A stretch of 64,000 nt of DNA. It comes from Neptunicella marina (GTDB taxonomy: Bacteria > Pseudomonadota > Gammaproteobacteria > Enterobacterales > Alteromonadaceae). A model generated the notes under the pieces. The model made no database searches. It worked only from the letters and a program-made list of their open reading frames with translations, and had not been told where the DNA came from. The DNA lies in assembly GCF_014270035.1 (NCBI RefSeq), contig NZ_JACNEP010000002.1, positions 186,001-250,000 on the forward strand, written 5' to 3'. Below are positions 47,373 to 56,959 of this stretch, in pieces. A program made the translations under genes and the position numbers. How positions within the stretch are numbered: the first letter of the stretch is position 1; the number at the start of each line of letters is the position of its first letter.

Positions 47373-49823
47373 CTATTGATAAAAGGGTAAATAGTCGTCA
47401 TAGCGTCGCTGAAAAGGTATCTCAATTTCTTTTAAGGTTTCACGGCGCAACATGTTTGATGACCATTGCCAATATTTATGTTGCAACGACTTTGCAACAT
47501 CTGGATAAAGGCTTATCAAATTGATTTTTTCTGTTGGATCATTTTCAATATCGAATAAATATTCTCTTTTGATACCAGCTTGCAAATATTTCCATCGGCC
47601 TTCCCTCACAGCCCTTTGGTTGTAGAACTTCCAAAATAATGGACGAGAAGATAAAACAGGATTTTCGTTACCGGTTAAGGTAGGGAACAAGTCAACTCCA
47701 TCTAGCTCACTTAAGTCAGTCTCACCAGCCAATTTAAGGGCAGTATATGCCGCATCCAGGGCTGAAACAGGCTTTGAGATAACACTGCCGGATTGGAAAT
47801 GTCCTTGCCAAGATACAATATAGGGTACACGGATTCCTGCTTCTGTCAGCATGCCCTTTTCCCCCGTTAGTGGATCATTACGGGACCCATCCCAGATCCC
47901 ACGTATTTGAATGGGCTTATCGGGCATAGTATCGTCTAAAGGCGCACCATTATCACTTATAAAATAAATGATGGTGTTTTTTAAAATGTCGTACTTTGCT
48001 AATTTATCAATAATTTTCCCGACGCCATCATCTATTGCAGAGATCATGGCAAGTGCATAGCGTCGTCGCTCTGGCATGTCTCCAGGAAATCTTGACAAAT
48101 ATTCCTCTGTTGCGCTCAAAGGAACATGCGGCCCATAATGAGCCACATGCAAATAAAATGGAGATTGCCAATTTTTGTCAATAAAACCGATCGCAGCTTG
48201 AGTAATCGCATCCAGACGATACATGTTGTAATTGCGATACCCCGCTTTTTTAGACTGGCCTTTTAGATCAAAATTCGTCCAATAACGTAAATCAAACCCA
48301 AAAAACGTATCGTCATATCCTCGCTTATCGGGAAAATATTCTCTTTTCTCAGACAAAGGGACTTTATTAGCGTTAAAGGGTAATATTTCCGGATGATTTA
48401 TAGCCCCCCACTCCTTTGAATTATTATCAATTTCCAGATGCCATTTACCTACTAGACCAGTTTTGTATCCAAGTGATTGAAATCTATCACCTAACGTCTT
48501 TACACCTTTAGGAATTGGAGTAAACACATTTTCTTCTACACCAAAGCGTTCCTGATATTGTCCGGTAACCATGGCAGCTCTTGAAGGTGTGCATTGCGGA
48601 GCAGTTACATATCCGTTTGTAAACCGCACTCCGTTATTCGCCAGTCTATCTATATTTGGTGTTTTTATGTCAGTTAGTTGATTTTGAACTCCTAGATCAG
48701 CATAGCCCTGATCATCTGTATATATAACGATGACGTTTGGAGGATTAGTCACTTGGGTTACGGCAATTTTTAATCCAGCATTTATAACTAAGTTACTGCC
48801 GGAGGCTAAAAAAGAGGTCGAGTTTATGGAAAGAGGTATTTGTACAACTTCCTTACTTTTTGTTGAAAGAAAATAAGCTGTATCTGATGAACGACGCACA
48901 ACAGAAGGATCTGATATTCCATCACCGTCAAAGTCAGCAGCCAACACAATATCACTTGCCAGTTGGCCAAATTTCAACCGTTGAATTCCATCACGTTGAG
49001 TTGAATTATAATTACTACCAGAAGAATTCTTTATATACCACATGCCAGATTGAGGTCTTCTTACTGCTATATCGGCAATACCATCTCCATCATAATCAGC
49101 AGGTATTGGAATATCAGCCTCCTCAAGGCCAAAACGAAAAGTATTTACAGTTGAATCAGCCAGGCTTCTTTCTTTCGACTTAGAAGAGTATACGATATAC
49201 CAGCGATAATTTTGAGGTCGTCTGATTGCAAAGTCTGTGATGCCATCTCCATCATAATCAGCAGGAACAGGAATGTCCCCCTTTTCAATCCCAAAACGGA
49301 AGCGTTGGATCCCATCTCTCAAATTAGAATGGAAATTGCTTCCAGAAGAATTGAGAACAAACCAGGTCCCAGTAGATTTTCTAAAAATAGCGACATCACT
49401 TTTCCCGTCACCATCAAAATCCCCTTTTACCGGAACATCGTTTATATCAAGACCAAACCTAAGCTTAAGGATACCATTTTGCTCGGGATTGGAAGAATGA
49501 CTGATAAACCATTCACCAGTCGATGGACGACGAATAGCAATATCATCCAGGCCGTCACCATCATAATCAGCTAACACCGGAATATCGGTAGGTTGTAATC
49601 CAAAGCGTTTAAGTCTCTCTACAACTGAAAATCCCGTCACAGAAGAAAGAAAACTCCATTCACCGCTTGCAGCGTCACGCATCACTATGTCTGCTTTATT
49701 ATCACCATCCAGATCAAACTCAGTAGCCACTGCATTGCATAATGGGGTGAGCAAGGAAATAGCGAATAACAGACAAATTTTCCGGATAAACAATATTGGT
49801 TCCCCAACCACAAAATAATTCAT
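47373..49823 (-). CDS. Secreted sulfatase with N-terminal FG-GAP/VCBS-like repeats
   Basis: An 816-aa exported protein. The N-terminus is a signal-type segment (LLFAISLLTPLCNA). Residues about 35-330 hold six repeats with the calcium-type motif DxDGDGxxD, each near a RFG...DIPVPADYDGDG unit, resembling FG-GAP/VCBS propellers. Residues 360-816 are an S1 sulfatase: metal motif TDDQGYADLG, formylglycine site CTPSR (Cys411), and GLVGKWHL. It likely desulfates a sulfated sugar outside the cytoplasm. Position among six sulfotransferase genes is notable. Closest style: arylsulfatase/GalNAc-6-sulfatase. No maturase gene is seen nearby. Confidence 0.9.
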   Translation of the reverse strand: MNYFVVGEPILFIRKICLLFAISLLTPLCNAVATEFDLDGDNKADIVMRDAASGEWSFLSSVTGFSVVERLKRFGLQPTDIPVLADYDGDGLDDIAIRRPSTGEWFISHSSNPEQNGILKLRFGLDINDVPVKGDFDGDGKSDVAIFRKSTGTWFVLNSSGSNFHSNLRDGIQRFRFGIEKGDIPVPADYDGDGITDFAIRRPQNYRWYIVYSSKSKERSLADSTVNTFRFGLEEADIPIPADYDGDGIADIAVRRPQSGMWYIKNSSGSNYNSTQRDGIQRLKFGQLASDIVLAADFDGDGISDPSVVRRSSDTAYFLSTKSKEVVQIPLSINSTSFLASGSNLVINAGLKIAVTQVTNPPNVIVIYTDDQGYADLGVQNQLTDIKTPNIDRLANNGVRFTNGYVTAPQCTPSRAAMVTGQYQERFGVEENVFTPIPKGVKTLGDRFQSLGYKTGLVGKWHLEIDNNSKEWGAINHPEILPFNANKVPLSEKREYFPDKRGYDDTFFGFDLRYWTNFDLKGQSKKAGYRNYNMYRLDAITQAAIGFIDKNWQSPFYLHVAHYGPHVPLSATEEYLSRFPGDMPERRRYALAMISAIDDGVGKIIDKLAKYDILKNTIIYFISDNGAPLDDTMPDKPIQIRGIWDGSRNDPLTGEKGMLTEAGIRVPYIVSWQGHFQSGSVISKPVSALDAAYTALKLAGETDLSELDGVDLFPTLTGNENPVLSSRPLFWKFYNQRAVREGRWKYLQAGIKREYLFDIENDPTEKINLISLYPDVAKSLQHKYWQWSSNMLRRETLKEIEIPFQRRYDDYLPFYQ

Positions 49824-49830
49824 AATAATG

Positions 49831-51006
49831 CTATACGTGATTTGTTTCGTATTCTTTAAGTTTTTGCTTTATCTTGGGTCCCTTTGGCCTGTGAATCAAA
49901 GCTTGCTTCCAAATTGAATTGGCAGCGTGAACATCAAACTTTTCAACTATTTTAGCAAGTTCGATTAATTGATCAGGGTTATTACATTTAGGGAGCGTTT
50001 TTGAGCTTTTGATTGCTTCTACTAAACTATTTTTCTCGGTATCAGAGCACCCCTTGAAGACCTTGATCAAATCGGGAATATACTGCCAAGGTACCGATGG
50101 CAAATAACTCAATGTAAGATAATAACGATTTTTAACGAAGCTCTGAGCTTCCTGCAACAAACTATTTATCTCAAGAGACTCAACAAATTTCTTCTTCGCA
50201 TCTAAATAGCTTTCATAACCTTTAACATTTAGCTCAAATATAACTTCTCTACCGGAACATTCATTATATCCCCCACGATTCAACTTAATTTTTAACTCAT
50301 CAGATGGACGTCCACGGTTTAATAAAGATACATACTCCATAGGTGAACGAAATGCCCGGTGAATAATCATGACAGGTCTTAGATGTTGCAGTTTCTCATG
50401 CAGACCTTCGTGTATTTGATGATGTTTAACAAAGAGCTCGCCGTCAACAAGCACTGACTTACCCTGTTTTAGTTCTGGTTTATGAAACCGATGCTTTTCG
50501 ACTTCAGAAGTTACTTTAATCAGAGTTTTAACCAGAGGATTAATTCTTCCTTTGATACTTTGAGGAAGTGGTTGAAACGAAAGATCTTGCCCAAACTCAT
50601 TGATCCACTCAATTGAAATTGTGTCAGCGTCTGGATTATCCAGAATGCACTCTTGTACTGACTTAGCTAAACTTTTTGGGGTCCAATATTCGTCAATATC
50701 TAAAAACAAAACATAATCAGCTTCATCATTCGTTTTAGCGTCAGCGAATGCTTTTGCGTAAATGATGTATTGAAGATTATTTTGAGCATCTTGCGGACAA
50801 GTATCCACCCAGTCAGCGTTCAACCCACGTACATGCGGGTAAATGGTATTAATACGCTTCAATATATCTAAACTATTATCAGTCGTGCGATTCACGTACA
50901 CATCAATGGCATTGAATCCCAAATATAAATGGTGTTGTACCCAATCAGTTATATATGCGCCTTCATCCTTGGCGACTGCAATAATCTTAACTCTAGGACC
51001 TGACAT
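49831..51006 (-). CDS. Glycosyltransferase family 2/92-like
   Basis: A 391-aa protein of the Glyco_transf_2_4 / GT92-like group: VKIIAVAKDEGAYITDWVQHH at the N-terminus, a DxD in LFLDIDEYWTP, and HRFHKPE further on. The C-terminal 120 residues are helical and may be TPR-like. Likely sugar transferase; specificity unknown. It lies 7 bp from the sulfatase and 11 bp from the sulfotransferase-like gene, so they are coexpressed. Confidence 0.8.
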   Translation of the reverse strand: MSGPRVKIIAVAKDEGAYITDWVQHHLYLGFNAIDVYVNRTTDNSLDILKRINTIYPHVRGLNADWVDTCPQDAQNNLQYIIYAKAFADAKTNDEADYVLFLDIDEYWTPKSLAKSVQECILDNPDADTISIEWINEFGQDLSFQPLPQSIKGRINPLVKTLIKVTSEVEKHRFHKPELKQGKSVLVDGELFVKHHQIHEGLHEKLQHLRPVMIIHRAFRSPMEYVSLLNRGRPSDELKIKLNRGGYNECSGREVIFELNVKGYESYLDAKKKFVESLEINSLLQEAQSFVKNRYYLTLSYLPSVPWQYIPDLIKVFKGCSDTEKNSLVEAIKSSKTLPKCNNPDQLIELAKIVEKFDVHAANSIWKQALIHRPKGPKIKQKLKEYETNHV

Positions 51007-51017
51007 CGTAACTTTCT

Positions 51018-52004
51018 CTACTGTTCAATGACTGTTTTTAACTTTTGAGTAATATGTTGCAGTATATCCTGCGCTTTCGGTTCCAACATCCAATCAGGTT
51101 GGGCTATACGCAATGTTTTAATACGAGTATTAGGTTTGTAATTCAGAATATTTTCTTTAAATTTCTCTACTATAATCGATTCACAACGAACATCGATAAA
51201 ATAATTGCCTACGTTTAGTATCTGTATATAAGATTCAACGATGGCTTTTAATTCCGTTAAACCACAATCATCTAAACTGGCCACATGTTTAGCATACTGG
51301 TTGCGTACCTCTGCTCCATGAATATCAAACAGCACTTTAAATCGTTGATTTAACGCTCGAATGATTTCAATATCAGTAATATCCATCGACCTATTCACTG
51401 CATCAGCATTTTGTTCAGGGGTAACAAAACCGGGTTGCCAGGACATTCCTGTTAATGAAATAAAATCTTGTAAAAGAGAATTGTTATCAGCAGATGCATC
51501 GTAATCAAGAATTCTGATGTTACGCAGACCAAACACATTGCTAAACATATTTAGTTTAAGATCTGCAGATAACATCTGACTAGCCCCAGGACGAGCTAAA
51601 TGTTCATGATAATAAGAAAAGAATGATTCTGTGCCCCCGTGCTTAATCACTTCCTGCCAAATAGAGTAAAGCTTAAAACTTGCTCTTCGCCAACTGAAAA
51701 GCACAACAATATTTTTACTTTTAATTGAGTCTTTTAAATAGGAAAAATCGTCTTTATTTAACGAAATAAAATCCTCGCTGGATAAAATAAAATCGTGCTC
51801 TTCATCAAAAAAATCAACAATTTCCTGAGTCAATTTTCGCTCTGCAATTAACTCGCGAAACTCGTGGTGACCAAATATTTTTTGAAAACGCTTAGGGTAT
51901 ACAACATTTTTCTTAAACAAGTGACTTTGATTATCAAGTAAAAATTTCTGAATTAATGTTGTTCCCGTTTTATGCGGACCAACATGTAAATAAAGTGTGT
52001 TCAT
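51018..52004 (-). CDS. Sulfotransferase-like protein
   Basis: A 328-aa protein with a P-loop-like 5'-phosphosulfate site near the N-terminus (HVGPHKTGTTLIQKFL, residues 7-22). A probable 3'-phosphate segment is VVLFSWRRASFKLYSIWQE. The remaining sequence is divergent. Carbohydrate sulfotransfer is likely but the acceptor is unknown. Lies 24 bp after the RgpF/HAD gene. Confidence 0.72.
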   Translation of the reverse strand: MNTLYLHVGPHKTGTTLIQKFLLDNQSHLFKKNVVYPKRFQKIFGHHEFRELIAERKLTQEIVDFFDEEHDFILSSEDFISLNKDDFSYLKDSIKSKNIVVLFSWRRASFKLYSIWQEVIKHGGTESFFSYYHEHLARPGASQMLSADLKLNMFSNVFGLRNIRILDYDASADNNSLLQDFISLTGMSWQPGFVTPEQNADAVNRSMDITDIEIIRALNQRFKVLFDIHGAEVRNQYAKHVASLDDCGLTELKAIVESYIQILNVGNYFIDVRCESIIVEKFKENILNYKPNTRIKTLRIAQPDWMLEPKAQDILQHITQKLKTVIEQ

Positions 52005-52028
52005 TAAATATCCTGATGTGGCGCCGCT

Positions 52029-53975
52029 TTATTCACCAAAAAATGGATAACGACCTAAATTACTCATCAAAGGTCCCCATTTTAGTATATTTGTTTTATC
52101 CATTTCGGATGAATCTTTAAATTTAGGTTTAAGACCAGAGGCTTGCCATTTGTCAACTGGGTTTAAAATATGCATGTTAGTAAAACCATAATCGCCACAC
52201 AATTGAGCATCGGCGCGAACATTATCACCAATGTGAATACATTTCGCCCGCAAAAAGTTAACTTTTTCGCTTAACATTTTCCACATGGTTCCATTGTCTT
52301 TACGTAATTGTTGTTCACAGGACAGGAATAACGAATAGGGTGCCGAAATACCAATTTTACGTAACATAGTCCGAATCTGGCTACTAGTATAATAACTGTC
52401 ACTCACTAACCAAATCTCTTTACCTAGATCACTTAAGTGATGTAAAACCTGTACCATTTCATCTTTTGGTAAAATACTATTCAAATCAAAGCTAAATTCT
52501 AACTCTAACCAAGACATGGCTTGCTCTTCATCACACCCCAATAGTTGACCAAGTCTGTGATAAATTTCAATAATATTAACATCGCCAATAAATTTTTTCT
52601 GAACCCGAATCTCGTGTTCAGCTCGATTCCGAAAATCAACAAACGCCTGCGGAGTGGCAACAATAGATTGTTCTGTAAGAACTTCACCTACCTGAAACTT
52701 GGCAAAATCAGGTTCGGTATACTTTCGTCTTAGAATGGTGTCGAAAATATCAAATGATATCACCTCAAACCCTTGAAGCTCTGTAATCAACTGTGTCGGT
52801 GGCTTGTAATAATTGGCAAAAATATATGACTTGTCCTGAGTAAACTTTGCAGCTTGTGGATGATAAAAAAATTGTTCATAGTTATTTTTTTCTACCAAAA
52901 GACCAAGAGCTCTTTCCAGAGCATGTAGCCATGACCCATCATTCGGCAGGGGTTCTTCGGGGAAAGAATCATAATCATAATTGGTTTCAAGAAGTTGTTT
53001 TATCGCTTCGGGTCTAACCCAAAACATTCCTCCAACCGGATAGTTTAGAAAGTTGTCAGAAACATCAATTCCCCAATCCTCAATAAAAGACTTCGCAAAT
53101 GGCTTGTTACAAGTCCAATGATTTACCCACGATGGCATCATCCAAAACGAAGTAGGGTAATACATGCCTAAGTTTTTATGTTCAGCAAACAAACGCAACA
53201 TGCAAGCAACCACATGCCTGTCTTTAAATAAATACTGATTAAGATAATCAAACCACTGAGTTTGCTCCCTTCCCGAATACAATGACTTTTTGGAATGTAA
53301 GTGACAAAGCAAGTCATAATTAAGTAACTCTTTACCAAACTCCACCAGCATGGGACCGAAATTTCGTCCTCGGTTTGGCACAATCGCAACCTTCAGTTTT
53401 TTAACAGTTAACAATTGAGCATATTGCTCTTCAACTTTTTCTTTTATTTCTTGAGATGCGGCTGCGACAAAGACATCTACATCGATGGGAAATGATTTAA
53501 GACAATCTGCGAATTTATCAACAAAATCGTCATAAAAAATATGCAAACAAATTGCAATGTTTTGTAACTGCCAGTCAACGTTATCTTTTGCAATTAGCTG
53601 CGACTTTGGTTGCCAACGCACCGTAGCAGGGGCAATCTGCCTATTTTCTTTCCTGCCATAATTGAAATAATGAAGTAGTGGACTAACACCTTGGAGATAT
53701 ATGTCTAAGTTGTTTCGCAAATAATGCTCGGTATCAAACCCTGAAGACGGATTTACGTTGGCAAACGTAGACTTATACAAATAATCTTTAAATGCTTCGA
53801 AATCATTAGGAAAAGCACCATAGTGCTCCTGGTACCAGGTCGCATCAAACAAATTATTTGATACTGACAAAGTCATTAAGCGTTGAAGATGTTTATTTTC
53901 TCTATATTTGGTTAGTTTTGATTTGTATTGTTTAACAGAGAGTATTTTGACTAATTTTTTTGAGTAGGCTTTCAT
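52029..53975 (-). CDS. RgpF-like rhamnan synthesis domain fused to a HAD hydrolase
   Basis: A 648-aa fusion. Residues 1-120 carry the motif common to large glycan-synthesis proteins (FDATWYQEHYG ... YGRKENRQIAP). Residues about 130-380 match RgpF (VPNRGRNFGPML, HLHSKKS, NYPVGGMFWVRPEAI). Residues 400-620 are a HAD domain with SFDIFDTIL (Asp nucleophile) and a conserved Asp in HIGDNVRAD. The start is ATG at 53975; GTG at 53978 directly abuts the upstream stop. Role: probable glycan side-chain or linkage synthesis. Confidence 0.82.
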   Translation of the reverse strand: MKAYSKKLVKILSVKQYKSKLTKYRENKHLQRLMTLSVSNNLFDATWYQEHYGAFPNDFEAFKDYLYKSTFANVNPSSGFDTEHYLRNNLDIYLQGVSPLLHYFNYGRKENRQIAPATVRWQPKSQLIAKDNVDWQLQNIAICLHIFYDDFVDKFADCLKSFPIDVDVFVAAASQEIKEKVEEQYAQLLTVKKLKVAIVPNRGRNFGPMLVEFGKELLNYDLLCHLHSKKSLYSGREQTQWFDYLNQYLFKDRHVVACMLRLFAEHKNLGMYYPTSFWMMPSWVNHWTCNKPFAKSFIEDWGIDVSDNFLNYPVGGMFWVRPEAIKQLLETNYDYDSFPEEPLPNDGSWLHALERALGLLVEKNNYEQFFYHPQAAKFTQDKSYIFANYYKPPTQLITELQGFEVISFDIFDTILRRKYTEPDFAKFQVGEVLTEQSIVATPQAFVDFRNRAEHEIRVQKKFIGDVNIIEIYHRLGQLLGCDEEQAMSWLELEFSFDLNSILPKDEMVQVLHHLSDLGKEIWLVSDSYYTSSQIRTMLRKIGISAPYSLFLSCEQQLRKDNGTMWKMLSEKVNFLRAKCIHIGDNVRADAQLCGDYGFTNMHILNPVDKWQASGLKPKFKDSSEMDKTNILKWGPLMSNLGRYPFFGE

Positions 53976-53978
53976 CAC

Positions 53979-55034
53979 TTACATACCAAATAACTGCAAT
54001 GGGTTAACATTTCCATGGCCTGAAATCGCGTCATCTATTTCAAATAATGACCAGGATACGCGGGGTAGCATATGTCTGTTGGAAACAAAGCTTTCATAAA
54101 GTTCTTCAAGCTCATCTATCGAAAACCGAATGCCATGAGTTAAATAATGGCAAGTGGCGTCTTCCGCCCCTTGCATGACACGATCCAACTCATGGAAGTT
54201 ACGCTGGGTATATGCGGGCCTGCCAAACAAAAAGTCAAATGACTTGCCTGACTCTACAGGCAATTTAACAACATCCATCAATTGTCCATCAGGAGCCGTT
54301 AACAATGATTCCAAAAACAAAGATCGGTCCAGCATTTTATAGCCGTCCCCCATTGAAACCTGATCTTTGACTACGTGCTTCATATGCGCTTTAAAACGAC
54401 CAACTGTATTTGCACCACCATTTGTCGTAATCAAATAAACACCATGAGTATCGAGTTCTAACATATGGGTAAGTAATTTCTGAATGGTGCCGGAATACCC
54501 AATATCAACAAAGACCAAGTCCTGACTGGCATTAAAATCGAAACCTCTTAGATAATCCAGATAAGCATGCCGACTTTCTCGTACCATTGCTCCAAGCTCA
54601 CCAATATATTGATTTAAGAAATTGGTAAGTTCATCCAATTCTCTTGGCAAGACCCATTTTTGTTCTAATTGTTTTTGAGAAAATACCTGTTTAACCAGAT
54701 CTAATTTAAAACCAAACCGACCAAGCAGGATCTTTGACAAAGTACCTTTGAACTTATAATTCAAACTGAATTGCCAGGTATCCACATCGGCAATATTTAT
54801 ACGGAACAAAAAGCTACGAGAAACATATAAGTAATTATTAGGATGATTGGGAAATTCCCCCAATTTCACTAACTGATCAAAAGCACGATTAAAAAAATAG
54901 CCTTCTCTCGCCAAAAATATAATGCGCGGATTATTGAGCTGATTGGTATACAACTTCAAATGATGAAAATATTCACTACTCAATGGGCCCAGAAAATTGT
55001 ACCCAAAATCAAAAAGCGATGTATTTTTGTCCAT
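53979..55034 (-). CDS. HAD-associated glycan protein (COG5610-like C-terminal region)
   Basis: A 351-aa protein resembling the region that follows the HAD domain in COG5610-type proteins: FLGPLSSEYFHHL, IIFLAREGYFFNRAF, LVFVDIGYSGTIQKLL. I see no classic HAD DxD nucleophile here. It precedes the RgpF-HAD gene in transcription with zero gap, so the two probably act together. Confidence in the gene is high, in the function low. Confidence 0.7.
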   Translation of the reverse strand: MDKNTSLFDFGYNFLGPLSSEYFHHLKLYTNQLNNPRIIFLAREGYFFNRAFDQLVKLGEFPNHPNNYLYVSRSFLFRINIADVDTWQFSLNYKFKGTLSKILLGRFGFKLDLVKQVFSQKQLEQKWVLPRELDELTNFLNQYIGELGAMVRESRHAYLDYLRGFDFNASQDLVFVDIGYSGTIQKLLTHMLELDTHGVYLITTNGGANTVGRFKAHMKHVVKDQVSMGDGYKMLDRSLFLESLLTAPDGQLMDVVKLPVESGKSFDFLFGRPAYTQRNFHELDRVMQGAEDATCHYLTHGIRFSIDELEELYESFVSNRHMLPRVSWSLFEIDDAISGHGNVNPLQLFGM

Positions 55035-55117
55035 AATATAAATAACTTAGATGAAGTGACTTTTAAGATGAGTGTCCTTTGACAACAGGGAATACTAACA
55101 TAATAAAAGCAGACGCA

Positions 55118-56044
55118 TTACCAAATCTGATCGATATCTTTCATGAGAGAAGTTACACAAATTCGCTCTTTGCTTAGATCGTAGGACTTTACTCGCTGCA
55201 GGCCTTTGTATTTAAAAAACATTCGTCTAGTAAACGATAACTCACCAAATACTTTACTAATACTCACCTTACACGCCTCAATTGAATGCTCACATAATGT
55301 AATATTTGCTCCGTTGCTTGCATACTCCCGATTGGCTATACAATCAGGCACAACAACCCAATCACTCAAAGCCATAGCTTCTATCCCAGGAAGGTAGAAC
55401 CCTTCTGTTTTGTTTGGCAGAGCTATCGTTACCCGGCTTTTAGCCATCGACTGATAAACCAGATCACGTTCAACAGGCCTGGAATGAGTGATAACACTAA
55501 ATCCCTTATTTTCAGCCCATGATCCTATTTCATTGGCCATTTCAGGTTGTTTTGTGCCCAGAATATACAAATCATTGTTTTTAGGCATTTTCAATTTCGC
55601 AAACTGATGCCCCATTTTAATAGTAAAACAAGGGCCATTAGCGTAAGGAGATATTGCGTCCTTAACGGCATCTGAGACACAAATACGAATGGCCCTATGT
55701 TGTAAAAAATCAAATAAAGGATGTTTAGGATTACCGTGTCTTACATGCTGTATGAGGTTAATAACAGGCTGATTATTATCTTTAAAAGGCAAATATGCAT
55801 TCCAGTCCAATCCGGCTAAAAATATGTAGTCAAAATCCCGGGGATCATAGTTTTCAACTTGCTTAATTCCCGCAAGATTGGAAAATAGCCCAGTCTGAGT
55901 TTTGGCTTTATTTTCCAGCCACAAGTTAACATCATATAACCCGGTTGACTGTATGTGATGTAGATAATCACAGACTTTCTGATGTCCACCAGTATAACCA
56001 TGGTACCAGCGATGAAATAAAATCGACTTTTTGGGAGTAATCAT
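55118..56044 (-). CDS. Glycosyltransferase, GT-B fold (GT4-like)
   Basis: A 308-aa protein with GYTGGHQKVCDYL at the N-terminus (GGxx glycine loop), QHVRHG, and the late segment NKTEGFYLPGIEAMAL, which is the E-x7-E-type nucleotide-sugar site of GT4 enzymes. Likely sugar transferase. Its promoter must lie in the 100-bp divergent gap before the plus-strand sulfotransferase gene. Confidence 0.78.
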   Translation of the reverse strand: MITPKKSILFHRWYHGYTGGHQKVCDYLHHIQSTGLYDVNLWLENKAKTQTGLFSNLAGIKQVENYDPRDFDYIFLAGLDWNAYLPFKDNNQPVINLIQHVRHGNPKHPLFDFLQHRAIRICVSDAVKDAISPYANGPCFTIKMGHQFAKLKMPKNNDLYILGTKQPEMANEIGSWAENKGFSVITHSRPVERDLVYQSMAKSRVTIALPNKTEGFYLPGIEAMALSDWVVVPDCIANREYASNGANITLCEHSIEACKVSISKVFGELSFTRRMFFKYKGLQRVKSYDLSKERICVTSLMKDIDQIW

Positions 56045-56071
56045 AGTAATTAACGTAAATTCACATTATTG

Positions 56072-56099
56072 TTGACTTTATAAATGGTTAGCTTATAGC
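56072..56099 (+). promoter_or_regulatory. Promoter for the plus-strand sulfotransferase gene
   Basis: TTGACT (56072-56077), 16-nt spacer, TATAGC (56094-56099), giving a start near 56106. It is the best sigma-70-type match in the divergent gap. Confidence 0.5.
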
Positions 56100-56145
56100 T
56101 AAACGCTATTTTATCCATACTTTTTAGTTCTTTTTATTAGATTTG

Positions 56146-56916
56146 ATGCGACAAATAAACCTTCACATAATCGGTGTTCAAAAGGCAGGCACCACTGCGT
56201 TAGCTAGCTTCTTACATCAGCATCATGATATCTATGTAGTAGATGGTAAAGAAGCACATATATTTGATCACCCGCATTTCGAGGAATGCCCAGATCAGAC
56301 CGTGTTTACAAATCGTCAATATAGAAAAAGACTAACTCAATTCAAAAATGAAAAAATTTTGTGTGACGCAACGCCAATAACGATATTCAATCATCACTTC
56401 CTAAGCGCTTGTTATCGCTATAATCCGCAGGCTAAATTTATCGCTATATTACGAGACCCGGTTGAAAGAGCGATTTCTCACTATCAAATGTCGAAAAATA
56501 ATGGGCAAGAGCGTCTCAATATGCTGAGTGCTTTTGTAAGCGAAACTCAGCGCTTGAAAAAGGCTAAACATGGTAAATCCTGGAACTTTGATTCTAGCTA
56601 TAGAACACAAAGTTATCTTCAAAGAGGCTTGTACACCACACAACTTAAGACACTATTTGACATTGTACCGGCAGCGCAAATATTAGTGCTCAGGCAGAAT
56701 GATTTGAGAAATAAACATCAACTAACGCTTAATCGTATATTTGATTTTTTAGAAGTAGAACATCAATCTATTTCCACTGCAAAAGTGTTCGAATCAACCT
56801 ACACCAAGTCACATTGGACGGATCAATTAGCGAAATTGTACGCGACGTTTTACTTTTGGATCCGCAGGGAATCTCCCAAAAACTGGGAACGCATAATTAA
56901 ATCGGCCCAGGGTTAA
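56146..56916 (+). CDS. Sulfotransferase (heparan N-sulfotransferase-like)
   Basis: A 256-aa enzyme with 5'-phosphosulfate loop IGVQKAGTTALASFL near the N-terminus and 3'-phosphate motif ILRDPVERAISHYQMSKNNG. This is the Sulfotransfer_1 layout (heparan NDST / 3-O-like). The longest frame begins with TTG one codon earlier; the ATG at 56146 is preferred. It is the only plus-strand gene in the right-hand 22 kb, has its own promoter, and faces the large sulfotransferase gene. Confidence 0.86.
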   Translation: MRQINLHIIGVQKAGTTALASFLHQHHDIYVVDGKEAHIFDHPHFEECPDQTVFTNRQYRKRLTQFKNEKILCDATPITIFNHHFLSACYRYNPQAKFIAILRDPVERAISHYQMSKNNGQERLNMLSAFVSETQRLKKAKHGKSWNFDSSYRTQSYLQRGLYTTQLKTLFDIVPAAQILVLRQNDLRNKHQLTLNRIFDFLEVEHQSISTAKVFESTYTKSHWTDQLAKLYATFYFWIRRESPKNWERIIKSAQG

Positions 56917-56959
56917 GCATGCCACTCTAACTGCACTAAGCTCGTTACAACGAGGCTGC

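Noticed and set aside
52029-55034. A single gene broken by a frameshift or stop between the HAD-associated protein and RgpF-HAD
   Set aside because: Both have complete starts and stops and sensible domain borders, and the order (HAD-associated part first) is opposite to that in fused COG5610-type proteins.
56941-56954. Terminator between the convergent sulfotransferase genes
   Set aside because: Only a 6-bp stem with no T tract on either strand.
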